The notes under the pieces are model-generated. The model did not search any database, was not told the DNA's origin, and was given only the letters and a program-made list of their open reading frames with translations. The position numbers and the translations under genes are program-made. This document shows positions 5,488 through 13,265 of a DNA stretch of 17,085 nt, in pieces. The stretch is from the NCBI GenBank assembly GCA_036310525.1, contig JAXJRQ010000047.1, forward strand, positions 1 through 17,085. Reading direction: 5' to 3'. Source of the DNA: UBA4716 sp036310525 (lineage in GTDB: Bacteria > Bacillota > Clostridia > UBA1381). Each line of letters opens with the position of its first letter. The first letter of the stretch is position 1.

Positions 5488-8014
5488 AGCATTCTCAACA
5501 CCTTACGGTACAAACGGTATGTTTACCGAAGCTCCCCCGCAGCTTTACACAATGATTAACAAGGACGCAAAGAACCCCGAAGCTTGTATGAAGCTTGCAA
5601 ACGTAAAAATCGGATTTACTGCAGAAAATACAGAAGTAATCGCAATTTTAAGAGAAAAGCTTGCAGGTAAGGAATTAGAGGATTTAAGAGCAATCGGATA
5701 TTCGGATGATGAAATCAGGATGCTGTTCCCCGATATGGAAATTGTTCCGCCTCCCGTATTCCATAAGTATACATCTATATTACTTTCTGCTACGGAGACA
5801 GGCGGTGTTAAGGATACTCCCGCACAGTACAAATTCGCTGTTGACGGCAGAGAAATGATTCTTCTAAAGAATGTAAACGCAACAGAAAAAGACGGTCAGT
5901 TTGTTACTCTTGAAGTTCCTGTTTCGGATACAAGTATCGTATATTATGATATGGAAGATGCATCAGAGCTTGCAAAAATGACTGATGTTATATATGACCC
6001 CGAAGACGAAAAGAGCATGGCTTGGGATGTTAACCAGACAAGCTTGTGGGATAAGGAAACAAAAGCAAGCGCAAGCGGTGCAAAGGCAAAGGTAATTCCT
6101 GACTCAGTAAGAGGTTACCTCAATACGCATAAGTGGTGGAATGAGGGGATTTCTAATACAGCCGGCGGATATACAAAGGCTGCATGGACAACAAAGAGTA
6201 AGGTTGCAGTTTTAAGCTACACAGAATACATAGAAAATATAGACAGAATAGGCTGGTATGATGAAAACGGTTGTGCAATGGTTACAAGAACACCGAGATA
6301 TGACAGCAACGCAAGTGCGGCTGCAACAGCTTCAACTCCGAACTTTTTGGGTATAAGCACAGCAGTATATGAAGAAGGCAAAACAAAATATCGTTTCTCA
6401 CACATTCCTGTAACAAGCGGTAAAGAATTAACATATCTTGGCTGGCATTCAAAGCCAATCGGATTCTACTTAAATCCGCAGTTCTTCGCAGATGTAAAGG
6501 TAGACTTTAGCGCAGAAAACACAGAAGTAATCGCAATTTTAAGGGAAAAGCTCAGCACAAAAACTGTTGAAGAGCTTCTCAATATGGGATATTCATACTC
6601 AGAAATCAAGCTTTTATTCCCGTCATATGCAACGGCAATAGAAGATGTTGAAATGTATGATTTCTCATTGACAGCAGACACTGAAACAGCAGGTAAATAC
6701 ACAGTAACATACGTTTGTGAAAACACAACCGACACAGCTGTTACAGCAAATCCCGTGCTTGCAGTATACAACGGCACACAGCTTATAAGCGCAGATGTTA
6801 AGGCAGAAGCTGTTGAAATCGCTACAGGTGAGCCGGCTACAGTTTCATTCACATTTGAAATCGGTGCGGCAGATACAGCAAATGTTTCAATTAAGACATT
6901 TGTATGGGATGCACAAACATTGTACCCCTATGCAGCAGCAAAGGAAAACGAGCTTTTATCACTTCGTGACAAAACATGGCAGGCAGCGTCAACAGACGCT
7001 GACCTGACCTACTACGGCAGATGGGAGGAAACCTCCACTGCCGCTTTTGCAAACTGGAACAATCCTTATGTGAAATTTGATTTTACAGGAACAACTCTTA
7101 AGGCTGATTTTGAAGGTGTTGTAAATATTTCATATGAAATCGACGGCGAAGTAAAAACAGCTTCGGGAGTGTCGGGTTCAAAGGTTCTTGCAAGCGGTCT
7201 TAGTGACACACTTCACACAGCACAAATCACAATCACAAATGCAAACAGCACAAACGGCATCAAGTCCGTTGAAACAAGCGAAGGCGGAGATATTTCAAAA
7301 ACAACAGAAGAAAAGAAATACATCCAGTTTATCGGTGACTCAATAACGACAGATCCAAGAAGCTATTCATATACAATCCCCAAGACTTATGATTATGATT
7401 ACTCAATCATTTCAATGTCGGGTATAGCTCTTCAGGATGGTGCAGGCTGGTACTACAGCTCAACAGGTCAGGTATGGAGCGGACTCCTCGCACGTGAGGA
7501 CAGTGTTGGTATGGAAAGCGCATATTTTGCAACAAAGAGCCCGAAGTACGGCTACAGTGTTAATGCAGATGGTGCTTTGCAGTACGCTAATCCCGTATTT
7601 GACGTGGCAAATGACCATGCTCCCGATGTAATCGTTATCGGTCTTGGTACAAACGACAGCGCATATGTAAGAAACAATACCGCAGGTGTTGCAGGCGCTG
7701 AATTTACACAGACTTATATTGATTTTGTTAACAATCTGAATAATCTTTATCCCAATGCCGAAATTTATATTCTTCGTCAGTTCAACAACGTTACTGACAA
7801 CGGCTCGGGCAAGAATTTATCAGCCGACTACGACGCTATGAGACAGGCAACCGAAGCCGCAGTTGAGGCACTAAGCTCAAATGCAAAGGTTCACTATGTT
7901 GATACAAGCGCATGGGAGGTTGGAATTCATACAGACAATGTTCATCCTTCAGCTGATGGATATGCGGCTCTTCGTGATTTGGTTTACAACTCAATCAAGG
8001 GCTCGCTTGAATAA
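5399..8014 (+). CDS. Chimeric ORF: binding-protein scrap + DUF6273-like modules + CE2-type esterase
   Basis: This is an 871-codon frame whose beginning is not original. Residues 1-5 are still permease DNA in the wrong frame, and about 6-68 match the interior of a sugar-binding protein. From about 70 the protein is coherent. Residues 70-112 are the tail of a DUF6273-like module whose core is gone. A full module follows (about 120-412, with VTRTP and an IGFYL near the end), then a beta-sandwich domain (417-512). A CE2 N-terminal jelly roll (about 522-630, TYYGRWEE block) leads into an SGNH esterase domain (638-871). The catalytic blocks are intact: GDS (646-648, Ser648 nucleophile), GTND (750-753) and DNVH (846-849, Asp and His). 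CE2 enzymes remove acetyl groups from xylan or mannan. There is no signal peptide, although the product should be extracellular, which supports loss of the true start. The ATG at 5399 has no ribosome site and is unlikely to be used. Confidence 0.8.
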   Translation: MSQLNQVSWTSSVNETLLTNDPSAKPVQLEAFSTPYGTNGMFTEAPPQLYTMINKDAKNPEACMKLANVKIGFTAENTEVIAILREKLAGKELEDLRAIGYSDDEIRMLFPDMEIVPPPVFHKYTSILLSATETGGVKDTPAQYKFAVDGREMILLKNVNATEKDGQFVTLEVPVSDTSIVYYDMEDASELAKMTDVIYDPEDEKSMAWDVNQTSLWDKETKASASGAKAKVIPDSVRGYLNTHKWWNEGISNTAGGYTKAAWTTKSKVAVLSYTEYIENIDRIGWYDENGCAMVTRTPRYDSNASAAATASTPNFLGISTAVYEEGKTKYRFSHIPVTSGKELTYLGWHSKPIGFYLNPQFFADVKVDFSAENTEVIAILREKLSTKTVEELLNMGYSYSEIKLLFPSYATAIEDVEMYDFSLTADTETAGKYTVTYVCENTTDTAVTANPVLAVYNGTQLISADVKAEAVEIATGEPATVSFTFEIGAADTANVSIKTFVWDAQTLYPYAAAKENELLSLRDKTWQAASTDADLTYYGRWEETSTAAFANWNNPYVKFDFTGTTLKADFEGVVNISYEIDGEVKTASGVSGSKVLASGLSDTLHTAQITITNANSTNGIKSVETSEGGDISKTTEEKKYIQFIGDSITTDPRSYSYTIPKTYDYDYSIISMSGIALQDGAGWYYSSTGQVWSGLLAREDSVGMESAYFATKSPKYGYSVNADGALQYANPVFDVANDHAPDVIVIGLGTNDSAYVRNNTAGVAGAEFTQTYIDFVNNLNNLYPNAEIYILRQFNNVTDNGSGKNLSADYDAMRQATEAAVEALSSNAKVHYVDTSAWEVGIHTDNVHPSADGYAALRDLVYNSIKGSLE
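5415..5605 (+). pseudogene. Internal fragment of a sugar-binding lipoprotein (LplA-like)
   Basis: Read in the same frame as the downstream esterase, this stretch encodes about 60 residues including PYGTNGMFTEAP, an LYTMINKDAKNPEACMKLAN helix, and little else. The KNPEA-x-x-KL pattern is characteristic of the middle of LplA-type extracellular solute-binding proteins, which normally follow the second permease and have about 500-550 residues with a lipoprotein signal. Both ends of that gene are absent, so no binding protein can be made. The left edge (about 5415) joins out of frame to the permease and the right edge (about 5600) joins in frame to a module tail. The family call rests on one motif and the operon position. 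Confidence 0.6.
5621..5661 (+). repeat. Direct repeat copy 1 (module tail)
   Basis: This 41-bp segment is identical to 6512-6552 except for two substitutions. It encodes AENTEVIAILREKL, the start of the helical tail that follows each DUF6273-like module. The similarity is far higher at DNA level than in the surrounding module tail, which points to recent duplication or gene conversion. Confidence 0.9.
6512..6552 (+). repeat. Direct repeat copy 2 (module tail)
   Basis: Partner of 5621-5661, 891 bp downstream and in the same reading frame. Recombination between the two copies would remove or add exactly one module (297 codons) without shifting the frame. Confidence 0.9.
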
Positions 8015-8036
8015 TTATTATCTTTTTAGATAAAAG

Positions 8037-8071
8037 ATGCAGTCATGGTAATTTTATTACCATGACTGCAT
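8037..8071 (+). terminator. Perfect 16-bp hairpin after the esterase gene
   Basis: The arms 8037-8052 and 8056-8071 are exactly complementary with a TTT loop. It begins 22 nt after the esterase stop and ends 63 nt before the next start. No T-run follows on the plus strand. An alternative 7-bp stem (8020-8026 with 8032-8038) overlaps its left foot. It probably ends or stabilises the esterase transcript. The missing T-run makes classical intrinsic termination uncertain, and I see no clear promoter for the next gene in 8072-8134. Confidence 0.65.
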
Positions 8072-8134
8072 AAACACAAAAAACAATTTCTGCAACATAA
8101 CATAATTAAAATTGCAGACGAAAGGCGGAATTTT

Positions 8135-11119
8135 ATGAAAAAGTCCTTATCATTGGCATTAAGCCTTATTATGACGGCATCTGTTTTTATGCAGAGTGTG
8201 GGTTTTGCGGCAGTGACAGAATATACCTCTGATGCACTTGGTGCGCTTAATCTTGAAACACCGCTCACGGTTTTTGGATATGATGGCTGTGCAGGCATGC
8301 CTACAGCAGAAAACAGAGTGGAAACAACACCGTCAAAATATCTTTTTAAAACAGCAGACACTTCTGACAGCAAGGAATACATTCTTTTAAAAAGTGTAAA
8401 TGCTTCTGCTGATGACGGATATTTTGTTATGGTAAATGACTGTACAGATAATAGCTCAAAAACAGCCTATAACAGTGTACAGGGAAAATATCAGTTTGAT
8501 GTTGATGACCCAAACGGTCTTGCATATAAAATGAATCAGGATACATATATAAATACATATTTTCCGCTGATGAAGAATTATATCAATATTCATAAATGGT
8601 ACACAGAAGCAGGTTCGGGAAAAGCATACAGCACAGATGCGAAAATTGCGCTCATTTCTCTGACCGAATACGCACAAAATGCAGACAGAATAGGCATTGT
8701 TCCTGCAACAGGAACACAGTGGTGGACAAGAACACCTCACAATACAAAAACAACGGTATGGCAGTTTTTAAAGAACAGTAAAAAAATTGACGTAGGCAGT
8801 GAAGTAACAAGTACATACGTTTTAAGAACAAACAGACCGTGTTTTTATCTTGACGAAACATTTTTTGATAATGTAAAAATAGACGAAGCATATCTTAGTG
8901 ATGATGCAGAAGTTACAAAAATTATAAAGTCTTTTAGTCTTGAAAAGCTAAGAGGTATCGGTTACAGTGATGCACTTCTGGTAAAATGGGGGCTTTTAAA
9001 GGGAAGTACCGAGATGACAGGCCTTACTATTACGGGAGACACGCAGGTGGGCTGTACACTAAAAGCAGAATATGTAATTCCCGACGGCTTTGAAGAGGAA
9101 GAATATACACAGGTTTTGTGGGAATATTCATCATCACCCGAGTCGGGCTTTGAAGAGATTACAAAATATGCAAATAAAAAAGAAATTTTAATAGATGATA
9201 CAAACTTAAACGAGAAATATATGCGTGTAAAAGTCACGCTTGGAAATATAGACGGCACTAAAACATATACATCCGATGCGGTATATATAAAGACATTGCC
9301 GCCGGTAATTTGTGACGCAGTGATTTCGGGAAGCCTTTATACAGGCGAAGAGCTTAGTGTTAATTATGACATTGTAAGCGGTGCTCCCGATGTGAATAAA
9401 ACAGTAGTCAGCTGGTTCTGGGGCGATACAGCGGACACTGCAACAAACCTGATTAAGGAAGAATCAGGCGAAAACGGTAAAAAATACACCGTTTCATACG
9501 ATTACGGCAACAAATATATCCGTGCAGAGGTTACTCCCGTAAACGCATACGGTATCGGGGGTGAAACGATTGAAAGTGAGAGCGTTTATATTATCGCAAC
9601 CGTTAATCCGGACGATATTGAAACACCTCTTACAATTGTAAATTCAACTGCTACAGTCACAGCAATGGGCAAGGAAATCCTTGATACGCTTTCACCTGCT
9701 CAGTACACCTTCAAAATTGATGAGGACGTAAAAACTGCCGACGGTAAAGGCGATACAAAGGAATATGTTTTACTTAAGAATGTAAACGCAAAGGACGGCG
9801 ACGGATATTTTGTGATGGTCAGTGACGGTGCAAAAGCAACAAGCGATGCATCAACCGCATCATATGCCTTAAAGCAGGTATATCCGGGTGTATATTCGGG
9901 TGAGGATGCATCAATTATTGCGAAAAATTACGAATCACCCACAAGAACCTTTGATGCACAAAACGTAAAATCACTCGCATACTACCTCAATCAGGAAAGC
10001 TACATAAAAACACATTTTCCGATTATGCATGAGGGTAATTACATCAAAGACCACACATGGTACACCGAGGCAACAACAGCCGAACCCGCAGAAAAGGCAT
10101 ATGCAACCACATGCAAAATTGCACTCCCGTCAACAACGGAGTACATCGCAAATATCGACAGAATAGGTACAAAAACAAACGATGTTACATGGACACCGAC
10201 AATTTTCGGTACAAGAACTCCGCATCCGACTGTTTTGACAAAAGCACATACAAGTAACACATATACCGCTCCTGCAATGTGGTATGTAACCTCCAATAAA
10301 GCGCTTGCGGGCGAAAGCCTTATATACATATGGCAGACTCTTGAGCGTCCGTGCTTCTACTTAAGCGAGGACTTTTTCAGAAATGTTAAAATCACCGCAA
10401 AGGAAAACAGTGCGCTTGCTGATGTTTTAAAAGAGCTTATGACATATTCAGAAATGAAGGCTCTCGGATATACGGACGAAGAGCTTAACAAAATGGGCAT
10501 AAGCACAGAATATCCTACAGGCTCAAACGCATCTGTCAACGGTAATTATATGGCAGGAAACATGATTTATGCGGATTATGATTTTTCGCATACCGATTCG
10601 CTGGTAGGTGAGGGTGTGACTGCATATCAGTGGTATGTTGAGGAAAACGGTGTATTTAATGCTGTTTTGGGCGCAACCGACAGACAGTACGTGATTAAAG
10701 ACAGTGATGTTGGCAAGAAAATCAAGGTTGAGATTACACCATACGACGAAAACGGCTACAAAGCCGACACAATCTCGGCTGTTTCATACAGTCCTGCATC
10801 AGCAAGAGAAAATCTTGTGTTTAAAAATGTGTCAATCGGTAATATAGAAAGCATGTCAGGTGTGACATCTGTTAATGCCGAGGTTACAGTTGACGCTTTG
10901 AGCGCAAAAAATGTGAATTTGTATGTCGGTGTGTATAATAAGAAGACAAATCAGTGTGTAGCACTTGGTAAATCGGCAAACGTTGAAATTACAGCAGGTG
11001 TTGATGCATATCAGGTTTCAACAGAAACATTCACAGCTTCGGACGATAACTACATTAAGGTTTTCGCACTTGATACACAAAACAGACCGTTATTCGGTAT
11101 TGATTATTTCAGAAGATAA
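8135..11119 (+). CDS. Secreted protein with two DUF6273-like modules and Ig-like domains
   Basis: This is a 994-residue exported protein with a clear signal peptide (1-26; basic start, hydrophobic core, cleavage near GFAA). Module 1 spans about 41-290 and module 2 about 495-790. Each has an EY(I/V)LLK(S/N)VNA strand, a DGYFVMV strand, an LAYxxNQ block, an HxWYTEA block, an EYxxNxDRIG helix, a TRTP segment and RPCFYL, then a helical tail with GYSDALLVKWG or GYTDEELNKMG. Between and after them are three Ig-like domains (about 294-385, 390-487, 800-886) of the type that ends in an (R/K)VEVTP-like strand, and a C-terminal beta-sandwich (893-994). I see no catalytic motif of a known enzyme and no SLH or sortase signal, so how it stays at the surface is unclear. 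A binding or scaffold role for the same polysaccharide is inference. The ribosome site GAAAGGCGG precedes the ATG. The next gene starts 14 bp after its stop. Confidence 0.85.
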   Translation: MKKSLSLALSLIMTASVFMQSVGFAAVTEYTSDALGALNLETPLTVFGYDGCAGMPTAENRVETTPSKYLFKTADTSDSKEYILLKSVNASADDGYFVMVNDCTDNSSKTAYNSVQGKYQFDVDDPNGLAYKMNQDTYINTYFPLMKNYINIHKWYTEAGSGKAYSTDAKIALISLTEYAQNADRIGIVPATGTQWWTRTPHNTKTTVWQFLKNSKKIDVGSEVTSTYVLRTNRPCFYLDETFFDNVKIDEAYLSDDAEVTKIIKSFSLEKLRGIGYSDALLVKWGLLKGSTEMTGLTITGDTQVGCTLKAEYVIPDGFEEEEYTQVLWEYSSSPESGFEEITKYANKKEILIDDTNLNEKYMRVKVTLGNIDGTKTYTSDAVYIKTLPPVICDAVISGSLYTGEELSVNYDIVSGAPDVNKTVVSWFWGDTADTATNLIKEESGENGKKYTVSYDYGNKYIRAEVTPVNAYGIGGETIESESVYIIATVNPDDIETPLTIVNSTATVTAMGKEILDTLSPAQYTFKIDEDVKTADGKGDTKEYVLLKNVNAKDGDGYFVMVSDGAKATSDASTASYALKQVYPGVYSGEDASIIAKNYESPTRTFDAQNVKSLAYYLNQESYIKTHFPIMHEGNYIKDHTWYTEATTAEPAEKAYATTCKIALPSTTEYIANIDRIGTKTNDVTWTPTIFGTRTPHPTVLTKAHTSNTYTAPAMWYVTSNKALAGESLIYIWQTLERPCFYLSEDFFRNVKITAKENSALADVLKELMTYSEMKALGYTDEELNKMGISTEYPTGSNASVNGNYMAGNMIYADYDFSHTDSLVGEGVTAYQWYVEENGVFNAVLGATDRQYVIKDSDVGKKIKVEITPYDENGYKADTISAVSYSPASARENLVFKNVSIGNIESMSGVTSVNAEVTVDALSAKNVNLYVGVYNKKTNQCVALGKSANVEITAGVDAYQVSTETFTASDDNYIKVFALDTQNRPLFGIDYFRR

Positions 11120-11133
11120 CAGGGGGTGCTTTA

Positions 11134-12801
11134 ATGAAAACAAAAATAGTATTTGCAACAGTGCTCGGAGCACTGCTCTGTTTCGCACAGGCATCATATG
11201 CTGACACGCTTGAGGTTTCGTATGATGTCGAAACAGAACGTATAAACATAAGCGGAAGCTTTGACGATGTTTCAAAATCAGGAGTATATTCCATAAGAGT
11301 ATTGAAGCTTTCCGATGACAGCGAGGTTTATACCTCCGTCGGATACGCTTCGGGCGAAAGCTTTTCCGAGTCAGTCATGCTTCCGTCGGACTGCGATAAT
11401 ACGGACTATTATGTGAGCGTAATTCCGTATTCGGGCTCAGGTGCAACAAGTAAGGATAAGCCGATTTTTGTTGCATCACCTACAAAGAAGGACGATATTT
11501 TAAAGAACGTGCTTTCAAATCAGACCGATGCACAAGCTATGGCGCAGTTATTACGTGATAATTTGAAGTATCTCGGACTTAACAATGAAAATTGTGATTT
11601 CTTTAATATTGATTCACAAAGACAGACAACTGCGGCATCAAGAATGTTACAAAAGAGCTTTTCTCATGAAAAGTACGGCGAATTTCTTTCGCTTCTGAAC
11701 CTTTCGGTCGGTATAGAAATGCTTGATAGTGCATCAGCAGATACTGCAGCTATAGTATTTGAAAAATACGAAAAGTATTTTAACCTGACAGGCGAGGTTT
11801 GTTATCCGATTTATACGGGTACTGACACAGCAGTGAAAAATCAGGCGGCTGTTAAGAAGGCGGCTATTGAATTATTCGCACAAAACAGCATAACAAGTGC
11901 AGACGCCGTTAAAAAGTATTTCAATGAAAATCTTCTGCTCAGTGCAATTTCAAATATAGTGAGCTACGGCGAGATAACAATGCACATCGACAAATACAGT
12001 GCGGCAATACCGTTTAGCCTTGCAACATACAATGCAACAAACAAAAACACAACAGCAAACTATATTGCATCTCTGAATCGCACATATACGGAAATGTCAC
12101 AGCTTGAGGCAGACATTATTGCGGCATATAACAGCCAGAACAGACCTCAGGGTGGCGGCGGCCCGTCATACGGCGGTGGCGGTGGCGGCGGTTCGTCTTC
12201 GTCATCATCAGGCTCAGGCGGTGCGTTCTATTCACCGTCAGGTGAGGTTACTCCCGTTGTGAGTGTGGGAAGCTTTAAGGATTTACCCAATACCCACTGG
12301 GCATATGACATGGTTGAGGAATTAAAGAAAAAGGGTATAATTTCAGGCGATAACAACGGTAATTTTAACCCCGACTCATTCATCACAAGAGAAGAATTTG
12401 CAAAGCTTATCGTTTGCGCATTTGATTTCTATGATGAAACGGCAGAATGTAATTTTGAGGATGTAAAGGGTGACTGGTCATACAAATATGTTGCTTCCTT
12501 ATATAACAAGGGAATAACAAGCGGTATGAGTGAGTCGGTATTTGGTAAAGGCTACAACATCACAAGAGAAGATATGGCGGTGCTTTGTGCAAATGCGGCG
12601 TCAATAACAGCAGATGGCGAAGCTGATTTTAAGGACAAAGACACCATTGCCGACTATGCACTGGCAAAAGTAAGCGCTTTGAGTCGTGCAGGCATAATAA
12701 AGGGCTTTGATGACAATACCTTCAGACCCAAAAACAATGCCACAAGAGCTCAGGCGGCTTCAATAATTTATAATCTTATAAATCAGGAGGGAAATGCATG
12801 A
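11134..12801 (+). CDS. SLH-anchored cell-surface protein with Ig-like and helical N-terminal region
   Basis: A 555-residue exported protein held on the cell wall by S-layer homology domains, which in this family bind pyruvylated wall polymers. It has a signal peptide (1-23, cleavage SYA/DT), an Ig-like beta domain (24-115), an alpha-helical region (about 120-335) without a recognisable family, and a glycine/serine linker (340-364). Three SLH domains close the protein: about 380-430 (FKDLPNTHWAYDMVEEL…), 438-490 (FEDVKGDWSYKYVASL…) and 497-552 (FKDKDTIADYALAKVSAL…). Each contains the TRE or TRA turn. The ribosome site AGGGGGTG lies 5 nt before the ATG. It is 14 bp after the preceding gene and overlaps the next by 4 bp, so all three are likely one transcript. 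Its role may be to present or space surface enzymes; that is inferred from domain order only. Confidence 0.9.
   Translation: MKTKIVFATVLGALLCFAQASYADTLEVSYDVETERINISGSFDDVSKSGVYSIRVLKLSDDSEVYTSVGYASGESFSESVMLPSDCDNTDYYVSVIPYSGSGATSKDKPIFVASPTKKDDILKNVLSNQTDAQAMAQLLRDNLKYLGLNNENCDFFNIDSQRQTTAASRMLQKSFSHEKYGEFLSLLNLSVGIEMLDSASADTAAIVFEKYEKYFNLTGEVCYPIYTGTDTAVKNQAAVKKAAIELFAQNSITSADAVKKYFNENLLLSAISNIVSYGEITMHIDKYSAAIPFSLATYNATNKNTTANYIASLNRTYTEMSQLEADIIAAYNSQNRPQGGGGPSYGGGGGGGSSSSSSGSGGAFYSPSGEVTPVVSVGSFKDLPNTHWAYDMVEELKKKGIISGDNNGNFNPDSFITREEFAKLIVCAFDFYDETAECNFEDVKGDWSYKYVASLYNKGITSGMSESVFGKGYNITREDMAVLCANAASITADGEADFKDKDTIADYALAKVSALSRAGIIKGFDDNTFRPKNNATRAQAASIIYNLINQEGNA
12151..12225 (+). 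repeat. Gly/Ser low-complexity linker coding repeat
   Basis: A GGC/GGT-rich run followed by a TCN-rich run encodes a flexible linker (residues 340-364) between the helical region and the SLH domains. Such tracts are prone to slippage and length variation. Confidence 0.85.
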
Positions 12802-13265
12802 AAAAAAGATTTTTGGCATTAATTTTAGTATTTGCATTAAGTACGGTATTTTCGGCATGTCCCGTTCCGGCACAGGAAATGCCTGATATGGCTGTTGAAA
12901 ATACTGACACATACAGCGACAGTATAGAAACCCTTTCCTCTCTCGGTATTCTTGACTGGGATGTTGAAAGCTTTTCAATGAGCGACAGCGTAACAAGAGG
13001 AGATTTTACAAGACTTGTTACAAATATCGTATCAAACGGAGTTTATTCGGCTGATTTGGCGGTTCAGGTTTTTGCCGATGTAACCGCTAATTCACAGCTT
13101 GGAGCAGTGCTTTACAGTGCTATGGGATTTGGCATTGTAAACGGTGACGGAAGCGGAAACTTTTATCCTGACCGTCCCATAACCGCAGGCGAAGCGTATA
13201 AAATAATTGCGTGTGCTTTAGGCTTTGGCGACACTGCAAAACGTATATCCGGCAGTGGTTTTTGA
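12798..13265 (+). CDS. SLH-domain N-terminus of a large surface enzyme, cut off by a frame change
   Basis: This 155-residue ORF starts with a signal peptide (1-25; an FSAC segment resembles a lipobox but lacks the usual leucine, and VPAQ offers an ordinary cleavage site). It continues with one weak SLH repeat (about 38-85) and one clear SLH repeat (about 92-148, with FADV, GIVNGDGSGNFYPDRPIT and ACALGFGD). It ends at a TGA (13263-13265) immediately after a T5 run, where the third SLH repeat should continue. The downstream frame (13222-17085) has no start of its own and encodes the interior of a surface glycosidase, so I infer that the two were one gene of the form signal–SLH–DUF6273-like–glycosidase–CBM9. 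The start overlaps the previous stop as ATGA, with AGGAGG 7 nt upstream (12785-12790), a strong sign of translational coupling. Confidence 0.85.
   Translation: MKKRFLALILVFALSTVFSACPVPAQEMPDMAVENTDTYSDSIETLSSLGILDWDVESFSMSDSVTRGDFTRLVTNIVSNGVYSADLAVQVFADVTANSQLGAVLYSAMGFGIVNGDGSGNFYPDRPITAGEAYKIIACALGFGDTAKRISGSGF

Noticed and set aside
5621..6552. CRISPR-like or tandem repeat array
   Set aside because: Only two copies, 891 bp apart, both inside one protein-coding frame.
6466..6852. Minus-strand ORF of 128 codons
   Set aside because: It lies wholly antisense to the module tail and beta domain of the esterase, which has clear homology in the plus frame. It is a serine/valine-rich shadow with no ribosome site.
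8135..11119. Diversity-generating retroelement target, because the module core has lectin/formylglycine-enzyme-like features
   Set aside because: No reverse transcriptase, no template repeat, and no adenine-biased variable repeat near a module end were seen in the window.
12798..12875. Lipoprotein signal in the 155-residue SLH ORF
   Set aside because: FSAC lacks the usual Leu/Val at -3 and the protein carries SLH repeats, so an ordinary signal peptidase site further on is more likely; noted only as an alternative.
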